Assembly (NCBI RefSeq): GCF_016801865.2
Contig: NC_068937.1
Location: 16,180,595 to 16,244,594 of the forward strand
Source of the DNA: Culex pipiens pallens
Lineage: Eukaryota > Arthropoda > Insecta > Diptera > Culicidae
Reading direction: 5' to 3'
DNA length: 64,000 bases
Both the position numbers and the translations under genes were made by a program. Below the pieces are notes generated by a model that saw only the letters and a program-made list of their open reading frames with translations, did no database searches and had not been told where the DNA came from. Numbering within the stretch: position 1 is the first letter of the stretch; the number at the start of each line of letters is the position of its first letter. Below, piece by piece: positions 54,591 to 64,000 of the stretch.

Positions 54591-55774
54591 GAGCGTCCAA
54601 TTTCCCGTCCCGGGAAAAAAATTCCCGGGAATTCCCGGGATTTCCCGTAAAAAAATATTTCCCGTTTCCCGGGATATTTATAAATTTCCCGGGAATTCCC
54701 GAAATATAAGCGTAAGTATACTTTTTTTTTAATTTTTTGGACCCAATTTCTTTTAAATGCTATAGAAAAAATGAAGGAACCTTGCTTAATGAAAATAAAC
54801 TATTACAATTCAGGTAAACTTTTTAAAGATGATTGGATATCGAATTAAGAATATTTAAACCCTTTACCGCCAAAGCAAAATTGAGATTTTTTTACAAGAA
54901 GAATTACTTCAATTCGATCAAAAAATTTAAATTTTAAGTAAAAGAATTATGGAGCACTGGTGCAACAATGGGTGTTAGAAGGTTTAACATAAAAAAGGTA
55001 GAGGGATGATGTCAATTTATCTTAGAACTTAAATCATGTTTTCGTTCTATGAATAAAACATTTAACAGAAGTTAATTATAAACCTGAAAACCATGTGGAA
55101 AAAAACATTACAAAATCATTTAAAAACTACTTTGTATTGTTTAAGAGGTGCCCGAAAATGCAAACATAGTTTAAATTTGCTCCTAATATGTGAAAATATT
55201 GAGTTGTTTGATGTTAAACAAACACGAAAAGTTTAATTTTTAAGGAAAAACTAAAAAGCTCAAACTTTTGTTCAAAAGCTGAAACCAGTATAACTTGGCT
55301 TAGAAAAGTTATTTGTTATGAAAAAAATAATTTCTGAATGATTTTATTCGATTCAACATAATGTGTCAAACCATACACTCTAAAACTGGCCACAGGTTTA
55401 AAAAAAAAAAGATTGTGGAGTATGGATTCATTTTACTAACTGTTCAGAAACTTCGATGAAAAAATCTTCTCAACAAAAAATATCAGAGATCAGTTTTTTG
55501 ATTTATTACACGATTTGAGCTTATAAAATTAGAAAAAATAGACATTTTCTTGTAGTTGCATATAAATTAGTCGATCTTTACACTTATTTTAACCATTAGA
55601 GTCGCTGTCCTATTCAACTTTGATGCAAAATATGATTCAGAGCCAAGATTAGAACAATTTTCAATAAATTTAAAATTTTCCGGGAATTCCCGGGATTTCC
55701 CGGGAAATTGGTAGAAAATTTCCCGTTTCCCGGGAAATTTGTAACCCCGGGAAATTGGACGCTCTAGCAACAAG
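54591..55774. mobile_element. hAT-like non-autonomous element with 8-bp duplication
   Basis: The element runs 54599-55766 (1168 bp). It has perfect 19-bp terminal inverted repeats (TAGAGCGTCCAATTTCCCG and complement) and subterminal clusters of CCCGGGAATTCCCGGG. It is flanked by the exact direct repeat GCAACAAG at 54591-54598 and 55767-55774. An 8-bp duplication is diagnostic of the hAT superfamily. The AT-rich interior carries no transposase. Confidence 0.9.
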
Positions 55775-55869
55775 GGCAAATTTATTGTTCACGTTAGAAT
55801 TTTTTTTTTTAATATTTTATTTATTTTTAAAGAATTAGTCAAATCAAAATATTTGAAAATTATTAGAAT

Positions 55870-56099
55870 ACACAGAAAATAAAAGTTATATTTTAGAATG
55901 TTGAAAACTTGGTAGGTTGAATATTACCTCTATTTTTGAGTAATATTACATAAAAAATGTGTAAAAATGTGAACCTGATGAATATTCATCAAAAACTGAT
56001 GAAAATTCATCGATTTCTGAGGTAAAATTCATCATTTTTTTTTGAAAAAGAATCTGTCACCATTTCCTGATGAATATCATCATCATTTTTTTCTGTATA
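55870..56099. mobile_element. MITE with CAGAAAA / TTTTTTCTG termini
   Basis: ACACAGAAAATAAAAG at the left, CATTTTTTTCTGTATA at the right, interior TGATGAATATTCATCA words. Reverse-oriented relative of 19525-19747. Confidence 0.65.
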
Positions 56100-56497
56100 G
56101 ATAATTTTGAGTCAAATTGTTAAATCAGGCAAGGGTACTAATTCTTACGAAAAAAAATTAACAAACCAGTTAAAATAATAAAGTTTTTCGAGTGTCAACG
56201 CAGAAGCTAATGTAATTATTTAAAACTTCGGATTACGATAATTTTCATTATTTTCATTATTTTGATTTTCTGATTGATTAGATGTCTACGGCAAATTTAT
56301 AGGTACCTAGAAAATTTATGAAAAAAATGTTTTTTTTTTCTCATATAAGAAAAAATAGTTACAATCTAAAAAAATTTAACGTTTTTTAAATGGACTTTTC
56401 CCACAAATAAATAATTTGTGCAAAATAGCCATTCTTGATAATTCACATTTTTGGATCAGTCTCGATTGCAAAATTGATTTTACATCTTAAAAAGGTC

Positions 56498-56590
56498 AAT
56501 TCTAGAGTTTTTTTTTAAAAAGTTCCTATAAACTTTTGTCTTTCATATGTTTATAGGACCTACTCAAAACAACTCTTGAATTCTAAAAGA
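56498..56590. mobile_element. Small hairpin element (CTAGAGTTTTTTTT type)
   Basis: CTAGAGTTTTTTTTTAAAAAG, TTCCTATAAAC and, after about 12 bases, CATATGTTTATAGGACCTAC and CAACTCTTGAA form a stem. A closer stem of the same family is at 63247-63325. Confidence 0.6.
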
Positions 56591-57179
56591 TCAGATTCGA
56601 TTGCAAAATTGATTTTAAATCCTAAAAAAAAGAATAACAAAATTTTAACTTTTCCCAACTTATTTTTGCAAAATTTATGATCTTTTCGAAAAATTATCAG
56701 CACTACCAAATTAATTTTGCCCAAATTGTGCCAAAGCTCAAAAGAAGCCTATTGTTGACATTTAAAAAAAACATATTCAAAAATGAGAATTTACAAAAAT
56801 GATTGCATTAATTTTTTATGGTGTTACAAATTTTATTTTAAGTTTTTAAGTTTTTGCTTTTTTCAAAAACTTCAAAATGTCACTGAAAATTTTAGGGCAA
56901 TTTGTTGAAATCAATTGAAAATGCATTTCCCCACGTTTAGGATAATTTTTAGCATGTTTCGGCTAATTTAAAAATCTTTAGAATTTTTGAAAATTTTCGA
57001 TGTTCAGTACCGCGAAAAGTTTTTTGTTTTTGCTAAGATTTTAATTCTTTTTTTTTTAATCAATGATAACAAAACAACTGAACTAGTATAAAATGCATTT
57101 TAAAAATATGTTTCATTCAAATGTTGAGATTATGGCTTGTTATTTCCATTCTTATCTCTTATTTTATTTTTGTGAAAAA

Positions 57180-57405
57180 ATGGGGAAAACAATCAAAGAA
57201 TTGAAAAAGTGAAAAAATTAGAAAAGCAAAATGTAATGATAGGAGGTGGGATAATAGGCCAAATACTATAAAAACAAACATAAACCAAACAAGATAAATG
57301 CAAATTAAAATACAAAAGATGAAACAAGAAAAACATAAAACAAGACAATTCAAGTTTTTCGTAGAACAAAAGTTGCTCAAAATTACCTCCTGAACACGGG
57401 AAAAA
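57180..57405 (-). repeat. Inverted partner of 59640-59845 flanking exon 3
   Basis: The reverse complement reads TTGAGCAACTTTTGTTCTAC, TGTTTTATGTTTTTCTTGTT and CCACCTCCTATCATTACATT, all of which occur in order on the + strand at 59650-59780. Confidence 0.8.
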
Positions 57406-57602
57406 TTTAAATTTTCGAAAACAAAATTTGGGCAGTAGAGGGTCAAAGAGGTAATACTCAACCACCCAAATTTACTCCAAGTTTGATCTCTTGTTTAAAA
57501 AAAAAAAACAACTAAAAATTGAGAACTTTTTCAGATTTAAACAACCTCATCTCAAATTCTCATATTTTCACTTTTTTTCTCACCTCTTCTCTCAAAACAC
57601 AG

Positions 57603-57751
57603 TACCTGACGAAGCAGAATGGCGCCCTGCGGGAGGTCAACGACTCGCGGATGAAGATCTACGAGCAGCTCGAAGTCAGCATACAGGACCTCGAACGGGA
57701 CAAGTACAAGTTAGCGTTAGAGAACCAGGCCGAGAAGAAGCATGTCAAAAC
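57603..57751 (+). CDS. cen: Centrocortin/CDR2 orthologue, exon 3 (residues 156-205)
   Basis: Acceptor CAAAACACAG at 57593-57602; donor AAAAC/GTAAGT at 57751/57752, phase 0 in and phase 2 out. It encodes YLTKQNGALREVNDSRMKIYEQLEVSIQDLE and on to HVK, plus the first two bases of a Thr codon. The YLTKQ and KIYEQL segments match CDR2, where YLTKQVELLR and KVYEQL lie at the same place relative to the exon 2 block. Heptads continue the coiled coil begun in exon 2. The exon lies between inverted repeats at 57180-57405 and 59640-59845. Confidence 0.93.
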
Positions 57752-60700
57752 GTAAGTAGTAAACACCTTCGAGTAATTTAGTAAGTGTTAAAAATTCCAC
57801 AAAAAATTTTTTGAGCGTGAAAGAGGAAATTTACGTTCGAGTAAACAACGCAGTTGCGTAGTTTCCTATTTTGGGGCGGGATTTTCGTTCGAGTAAACAA
57901 GCTTAGTTTGTTTGTTTGTTTTCGGCTTAACCCATTTTTCTATTCGGATCGGAAAATCACGCCGAAAGACGCACTCGAGCGAGTTACGTTCTTAACGCCC
58001 GAAAAAAACCATGGGAAAAACACGAGGAAAATAAATAAAAGGTGACCGACAAAAGTCGATGATCCATACATAATGGTGGTCTAAATTTAGAACGGAACGC
58101 CAAGTAGACAACAAAAATGCCACTTAGTTTTATCTTTAAATAAGGGTTGGGTGCACTCTTTTTGAAAATTTTACTAGAAAAATTATTTTAATATATCTCA
58201 AAATTTTCAAGTTAAAAATGTGCCTTTAAATTTTATTACATAAATCCAAAAATGGTCACCTTACCCTAAACATCCACCTTCTCATGTCGTGCGTAATCAG
58301 AGTAAAAGTCCAACAGACTTGCCTTACCTAATGCGTCTTTGGTTGTGTCTTTACTACGACGAACGCCACACCTCTTTTCTTTCAGCTGTCCTCTCACCGT
58401 TCTGCGTGACAAACGAGCGAAATAAGTTATTTTCGGCACTTCGACATTTGATTGGGATGGATTGCCCGCTCGTCTGCTTTTAGCTTAACACGTTTGAAGG
58501 TCTCCGACTAAAAAACGGAAAAAAATATGTTAACCCTCAGCTGTCGCTGGGATTTTAGGATGCCAAAAATTGAAAAAAAATACCTTTCAAAATTATTTTA
58601 ATTTTGTAATTGAATTCTTATTTGATTCTTTTTTCAATTTTAAGGAATATGAACATAAATATTTCAAAAAAAAAATCGAAACTAAATTGAAGATCTGGCA
58701 ACCCTGTTGAATGTTATAAAATCTTAAATGAAAATTTAATTATTTCCTGAAAAACATGTGTTATAAATTTGCAAAAATCCCCTACAAACCACCTGTTTTG
58801 CATTATTAGAATGGTGTTTGAGTGACTTACCTCAGAATAACAGTACAAACATTGCCAGTAACTAACGCCATTTAGTGAAATGTAATTATTGCAAACTAGT
58901 GAAAAGGTCTTTGAAAGACACTCAAGAGTTGGCATTTGCAGCATGAAGATATGAAGATTTTGCCACCGAACTTGCCACAGTTTTAAAATAATTTTATTTA
59001 AATATGTTAATTCAACGGCAACCCATGAGAATAACATATTAAAACAAATTCTCTTATACTTTAAAAGTTTTTGTTATTTTTTTCTGAAAAGAAGTCAAGT
59101 TTAAAAGTTGCAAGCTACAGCACCCATAATTTTGCAAAATATAAAAAAAAAATATTATTAAAAAACAAATTTCAAGCCATATTTTAGAAATTTCGAAACA
59201 AAAAGTATCACACATGCCTTATACATTATAACAGTAATGATTTCATGCAAAAATAAAGTGGCATTTTTTAAATGAATTTATATAAAAAAATCAAAGCTTT
59301 TACGTTGCGATCTCGTTTCGAAAGTTCATGTTTTGTTAAAAGATTAAAAAGTCTTTATTTGATTAAAAAGCGTTGTACAATGTATTCTAAATAATTTTCA
59401 ATCGACTTAAGTTTTAGTCAATTTGCTTTGCTCTCTAAATTTTTGGGTTTATTTTAAAGGGGAGGGGGAGGACAAAAACTTGAAATAAAATTTGCAATGA
59501 CCTAACCAAAATATACGAAGAAAAGCGATGTGTTTTTTTTTAAGACAAATTATTTTTTTTCGAAAGGTAGTTATTTGTAGTAAATGGTACCAAAATAAGT
59601 TTGTTCCGCCCATATTTTTTTAAATTTTTTTTATTTGTCCTGTGTTCTCATTTTGAGCAACTTTTGCTCTACGAATACTTTTCTTCTCTTGTTTTATGTT
59701 TTTCTTGTTTATTTTTTTGTATTTTATCTTGTTTAGTTAACGTTTGTTTTTTATCCTTCCACCTCCTATCATTACATTTTGCCTATCTAGTTTGTTCAAG
59801 ATTTTAAAGTCACTTTTTCAATTGTTTGCTTGTTTTTCACATTTTCTGCTACAGAATGGCACCATTATCATTTAAATTTAAAGGGTTCTTCTTTCCAATG
59901 CTTTTTAAAGATCAAATATTGGTTGAAAAATAGATTTTTGGCGATTTTTAAAATAGAATCCTCTGTACTGCCCACCATTGAAAAAACGGCTAATATCCAC
60001 TTTTGGCAAAAACGAGATATTAGCAACAGGTGGTAGAGGATGTTCCAACGCATCTTCTGGAACATGAATTTCACTGAAATAGTGTTTTGACTTGGCTGCC
60101 GATGCGAAAACCCAACCGGCTAATATGCCACTCTTATGGGAAATTGCCTTGACGGAGATTTTGTGACAAACACTAAAACGATTTTTTCTCGGAATACTTG
60201 ATTTGGCATAATAACCGAATTTTAAATTATGAGCAGTGTAGAGGGTTAAAGTTATTAAAATAAACTTTTCCCATTTAAATCTCAATTTTTGAATTAACAA
60301 TTTCGAAATTTTGCTAGATAAATTTATAAAATAAAAAATAAAAATTTGTTATAAATTGCTCATTCTATGCTAACGTGCAATTTTCAAAATACAAAATTAA
60401 AAAACCTTTCAAAAATAGTTATAAGGAAGCGTTCTGTTATAACGTTACTCAAAAATCTCAATATTCTTTTCCCATCCCCTCTGTCACTTTTTCCATTATT
60501 TCCTCTTTCAATAAATAACTACGTTACGAAATATAAGAAAACTCCCTTAATTTAATAAACTACTACTAAATTTCGCATAAGAAGAAGTAATTTTTGGAAA
60601 TTTGGCAAGTATTTTCGAGATTTTTATATATTTTTTACTCAAAAAAAACATTCATTTTTTCATTTAGCTTTTTATCACTGAAACTTGAACTACAAAATCT

Positions 60701-62246
60701 GTATTTTTTTATTTCTCGTAATTTCGTGCCATGGCTTAGAAAATCTGGAACGGAGAAATAAATTCTTAAAAAATAAGATTTTTGGAAGACAAAATCTTAA
60801 ATTTCTAAAAAAATTTGTCCATGCTAAAAATAAATTTGCAATTTAAAAATCAAAAGAAAACTAAATAGAAAACTTTTTCTTTTTTCTTTTTTTTTTTTTT
60901 GCTGAAAAAAACTTATTTTGCACGTTCTTAAATGCTGGACTAGATTTTCAAATTTCTAAGTTACTTTTATAAAAAAGAGCAGATTTTATAACATTTTTCG
61001 CACCATGCTAAACTCAAGAACAAAATATGTTTTGAGAAGTTAAATTTCTTTCCCAGATTCCGATTTTAGGAATTTGGTTGAAGGCTTGTATAATAAAACT
61101 AAATCTATTGAAATCTGTAAAAATATTAATTTATAATATTTGGATAACTTTCAGTCGAGATCTTATGTGCTATAAATAAAAAATAACTAAAAATATAAAA
61201 TCAAGCTAACTAAAATTTAAATTAAGAGTAAACAGGAAACACTTTATGTTTACAAACTCACATTGGCCAATAAAATTCGTGGATGAAGTATTAAGCCTGT
61301 AAGAATATTTAATACATTTTGTTATACGTTTTGCTTCTATATTTTGAAAATGTTATCTCAAACACTTTGGATCAACAGTTAGATTGATCTGAACGAAAAA
61401 CAGAACCAATGATCACCTGAAAATAAAAACATCTAAAAAAATAAATAGGACGAAAGCACAAAATAAAAGCAATTTCTGGTCTCGAAAGCCATTTTTTATT
61501 CATGACAAACTCCAGGCTGCAACCGATTTTAACCACCAGCTCTAAGCGAATGCGAAATTGAAATAAGCAGTTCAATATTTATGATGATATTAAACGTATA
61601 AAAAATACCATGAGATTTATGATTTTTTATTTAATAAAATATGTTTTTAATTAAATAAAATTAAGTCAAATTCTAATACTGTTTAAGAGTTTAACGACAT
61701 TGTCAATTTGATTTTTTGTAATGTGCGTTTTGATTGCATGTTTGATTTACATCTAAAAATAAAATCATTAAAGTTTTTGATTTCTTTCCACGTTTTTCAT
61801 ATTTTTTTTTTAAAGTTGGCAAAACTGATAATTTATTTTGACCATTGACTTATGAGTATTTTTTTTAGAGTGTAACTATTTTTTGTGAGAGGTCCTATTT
61901 AGTAATATCTAAAACTTTGCGCAAGACATTATATTAATCAATGAATCCGTTCTCAGGATACAGACTTGAAAATTTTAATAGGATTTTTGTATGAACAGAT
62001 TTTTTTAGACTTTTATTGACCAAAATGTTTGTGTTATGATTTGTAATTTGTAATTTGTTGTTAGAAAATATACACACAAACTTTCATCCAAATATATACA
62101 ATCCAAATATTACATTTGCAAAAAAAAGCTCATTGTCGGGAAAATTGCCCAAAGTCATTCAAATTTAGAATATTTAATATTTTTGCATAAAAAAAATAAA
62201 AAAATTTAATAATATAATTTTATTTTTCTCCATTCTCATCTTACAG
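57752..62246 (+). other. cen: cen intron 3 (4.5 kb)
   Basis: Donor GTAAGT and acceptor TCTCATCTTACAG ending at 62246; phase 2. Mostly AT-rich with no second gene. 57780-58070 and 58270-58500 are more complex. 59340-59600 is a diverged relative of 43170-43400, and 59640-59845 is the inverted partner of 57180-57405. Confidence 0.9.
59640..59845 (+). repeat. Inverted partner of 57180-57405 flanking exon 3
   Basis: See the partner. The two copies lie 2.2 kb apart with exon 3 in the loop. Match by eye is about 75-80 per cent with small indels. Confidence 0.8.
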
Positions 62247-62463
62247 CTTGTGTCGCAACATTGAAACGCTCGAGGCGAAGGTCGACGAGCTGACGAAAAC
62301 CATGGACGACGTCCGGAGGCAGCTGGACGCCGAACGGAAGAAGAACGAACGCCTCCAGAGTGACAGCCTGAGCGGAAACGGTGCCGGTTCCCGCGTCCAG
62401 CTGCGACCGGTGGCCGGTGGCGACGGCGACGATGCCAGCCTCAGCGGACCTGACGAAGATGAG
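62247..62463 (+). CDS. cen: Centrocortin/CDR2 orthologue, exon 4 (residues 205-277)
   Basis: Acceptor CTTACAG at 62240-62246; donor GAG/GTGAAA at 62463/62464, phase 2 in and 0 out. It encodes (T)LCRNIETLEAKVDELTKTMD and on to ERLQSDS (residues 205-245), a heptad-rich helix comparable to the LTETIECLQTNIDHLQSQVEEL region of CDR2. A Gly/Ser/Asp-rich linker (246-277, ending GPDEDE) closes the first coiled coil. Strongly GC-biased third positions against a very AT-rich intron support coding. Confidence 0.93.
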
Positions 62464-62527
62464 GTGAAAATTTGAGTTTTTTTTTAAATTAGAGATTTTT
62501 GTACTAAAAAGAGATTTCTTCTTTTAG
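62464..62527 (+). other. cen: cen intron 4 (64 bp)
   Basis: GTGAAAATTT donor, T-rich interior and TTCTTCTTTTAG acceptor. The frame meets TGA at 62473 if unspliced. Phase 0. Confidence 0.9.
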
Positions 62528-62901
62528 ATCACCGAGATCGACACTTCAAAGCCGGAAAACTTTTCGTTCGCCTTCCGCGACCAGTCCCACTCGACGGACG
62601 TCACCGACGGCAGTCACCTTGGGCAAAGCTTTTCCCACCAGCACGGAGGCCATCACACCAACCATCAGCTGTCGGACCTCAATCTGGCGGAGGAGAACGA
62701 GGAACTGATCCGGATAATGCAGGAGCTGGAGCGGACGCGCAAGTGCTTCGTGGCGGAACAGAACCGGGTGGCGGAACTGGAGGAACAGCTCGCGGCGATC
62801 GCCCAGGAGAACCAGATCCTGCAGAGCAAGATAGTGCAAATCAACACCACGGAGGAGATGAAATCCGTGCACGAGGAGCTGTCGATCCTGGAGGAAGTCA
62901 G
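62528..62901 (+). CDS. cen: Centrocortin/CDR2 orthologue, exon 5 (residues 278-401, partial gene)
   Basis: Acceptor CTTTTAG at 62521-62527; probable donor GTCAG/GTTGGT at 62901/62902, phase 2 out. Residues 278-311 are a Ser/Asp linker starting ITEIDTSKPENF, 312-323 are His-rich (HQHGGHHTNH), and 325-401 form a second coiled coil (LSDLNLAEENEELIRIMQEL and on to SILEEV). In CDR2 the corresponding part is a second leucine-zipper region. The donor GTTGGT is non-optimal; reading on reaches a stop at 63029 after sequence that no longer looks coding, so splicing is the better reading. The 3' exons lie outside the window. Confidence 0.88.
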
Positions 62902-63246
62902 GTTGGTGATGCTTGTCTCGCCTTTCAAATTGGCCACAACCATCTTTTCACTTGCGTCAACTTTTGCACAGCGTTCAAGATATCAAATTGCTTCCAACTA
63001 CCGGCAACATGTTCTTTTGAACATGGTTTAGTCAGTCACTTGAAACATAATCCCGAAACATTTAATTAATTTGCAAGCGCTATCAAAAAAATAAACGCGC
63101 CGAGTCACTTGACTTTTAACCTATTCTCGTCGAAGGCTGACGAAACCAGAGCGAGAAGCGAAGGCAAATAAAGAACAAAGGCCGGTCACCAACACCACCA
63201 GCAGCGCGGGTGAGAGTGAGCCAGTGATGCCAGGAATCCCAAATCT

Positions 63247-63325
63247 AGAGTTTTTTTTTAAAAAAAGGACCTATAAACATATGAATGACAATAGCTTATA
63301 GGACCTTTTCAAAAAAAACTCTAGA
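63247..63325. mobile_element. Small hairpin element (CTAGAGTTTTTTTT type)
   Basis: CTAGAGTTTTTTTTTAAAAA and GGACCTATAA at the left are mirrored by TTATAGGACC and TTCAAAAAAAACTCTAG at the right, with a loop of about 20 bases. Second member of the family at 56498-56590. Confidence 0.75.
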
Positions 63326-63460
63326 AATGTTTGTTTCAAAAAAAACATTTAGCAAAGAGAGAGAGAAAAAAATCAGCCGATAATAGAAATTGCGTTGGCA
63401 ACAAAGCATTCTCCTCAGACGGGAATAGACTTTGAAAATAATTTTGTAAAATGCTTGTAA

Positions 63461-63616
63461 TTGAAATCTAGCAAAACAATGCCAAAGGGCCGTTGTGGGT
63501 TTGTAAACAAAGAGTGTATCCCTTTCATGCCAGATGTAAACATCCTCTAGCGTGAGCAGGACACACTCTTTGTTTACAAACCCACAACGGCCCTTTGGCA
63601 TTGTTTTGCTTGAAAT
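63461..63616. mobile_element. Foldback element with 48-bp perfect arms
   Basis: 63470-63517 (AGCAAAACAATGCCAAAGGG and on to AGAGTGT) is the exact reverse complement of 63563-63610. The loop is 45 bases. TTGAAAT occurs at 63461-63467 and 63610-63616 and could be a 7-bp target-site duplication, although it overlaps the right arm by one base. Confidence 0.88.
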
Positions 63617-64000
63617 AGAAAGAAAACTTCTGCTGAAAGTGAAACTAAACAGAAATGTTCATAAAAAGCTGCTCCATTGATTGGTGTACTTGGTTTTAGT
63701 AAATTGCAAGGATATCCAGGAGTATCATTCAGACACCCCTGCTTGCACTTTTTATTTTATGAGCGAATAAAAAAGTCAAATTTCAAGCCTGATTTTCTAC
63801 CTATTAACCTCATCACAGAAAGGGTCAAAAAAAGAAACATGCTTCTAGCAAAAATCTGAAAAATGACAATGAATTTATGAAAATATTTTTTTCCAAAAAT
63901 ATTGTCTAAAATCCTTTAAAAATTCTGTAATACTGAATGTTCTGTTTTTGACTATTGTCGTCGTTTTTTTTAAATTTAATTATTGCTTATTTTATTGAAC

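Larger units (their letters stand above)
48940..57602 (+). other. cen: cen intron 2 (8.7 kb)
   Basis: Donor GTGAGT at 48940 and acceptor AAAACACAG ending at 57602 after a T/C-rich stretch, phase 0. It contains a foldback element, a hAT-like element and other repeats, plus a complex GC-richer part at 53220-53960 that could be regulatory. No second gene was found. Confidence 0.88.
62902..64000 (+). other. cen: cen intron 5, left part
   Basis: Non-coding sequence after exon 5 to the window end, with two hairpin-forming elements described separately. No further exon with the needed phase 2 was seen. Confidence 0.7.

Noticed and set aside
62717..63031. Reading exon 5 through its donor to the stop at 63029
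   Set aside because: After 62901 the heptad pattern and GC-rich codon use stop abruptly, and a phase-2 donor GTTGGT is present.

Overview
The window is eukaryotic, AT-rich and intron-dominated, and fits a culicine mosquito, most likely Culex. Coding exons are few, short and GC-rich. They sit among very long introns packed with short inverted-repeat elements (TTTACTGTGT-type, GGGGTTACAT-type, hAT-like), simple-sequence arrays and foldback elements of a kind common in culicine genomes. The species call is inference; no database was consulted.

One gene is clearly recognisable, on the + strand: an orthologue of Drosophila centrocortin (cen) and vertebrate CDR2/CDR2L, a coiled-coil protein. Five coding exons join in phase: 10944-11295, 48827-48939, 57603-57751, 62247-62463 and 62528-62901. 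Together they give 401 residues plus two bases of the next codon, and the gene runs off the right end. Introns are 37.5 kb, 8.7 kb, 4.5 kb and 64 bp, and a fifth leaves the window. The first intron carries a textbook zero-length-exon (recursive splice) site at 22711/22712. A similar site at 4490/4491, upstream of the first coding exon, suggests that a longer transcript starts outside the window. A phase-compatible possible alternative first exon lies just before exon 2 (48457-48526).

Layout: 1-9 kb holds simple repeats, including arrays of a CACAAGnCTTGTG palindrome in opposite orientations around a more complex island at 4.1-5.15 kb, followed by A-rich sequence. 9.5-11.3 kb holds the GC-rich promoter, 5' UTR and exon 1. 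11.3-48.8 kb is intron 1: MITEs (13-15, 19-21 kb), the recursive splice site (22.7 kb), a 1.4-kb ACAAAAAT array abutting TTGTCAAAA and TTGAGACAAAA arrays (23.9-26.6 kb), two inverted-repeat systems (26.2-28.7 kb), a tandem satellite with a nearly exact 144-bp period (29.08-30.23 kb), TTCCAAATT-type arrays (31.6-34 and 36-38.2 kb), a TTGATAAA array (38.25-38.73 kb) and a retroposed insertion with a perfect 24-bp target-site duplication (41.56-42.39 kb). 48.8-64 kb holds exons 2-5, with a 1.36-kb foldback element, a hAT-like element with an 8-bp duplication, and several inverted repeats in the introns.

The most interesting object is the 144-bp satellite inside intron 1. Its units are diverged except for two invariant blocks that are complementary to each other. 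Aedes aegypti is known to have a deeply conserved culicine satellite locus that makes abundant piRNAs (tapiR1/2) controlling maternal transcript clearance. This array is a plausible Culex counterpart, but identity cannot be proven from the sequence alone.
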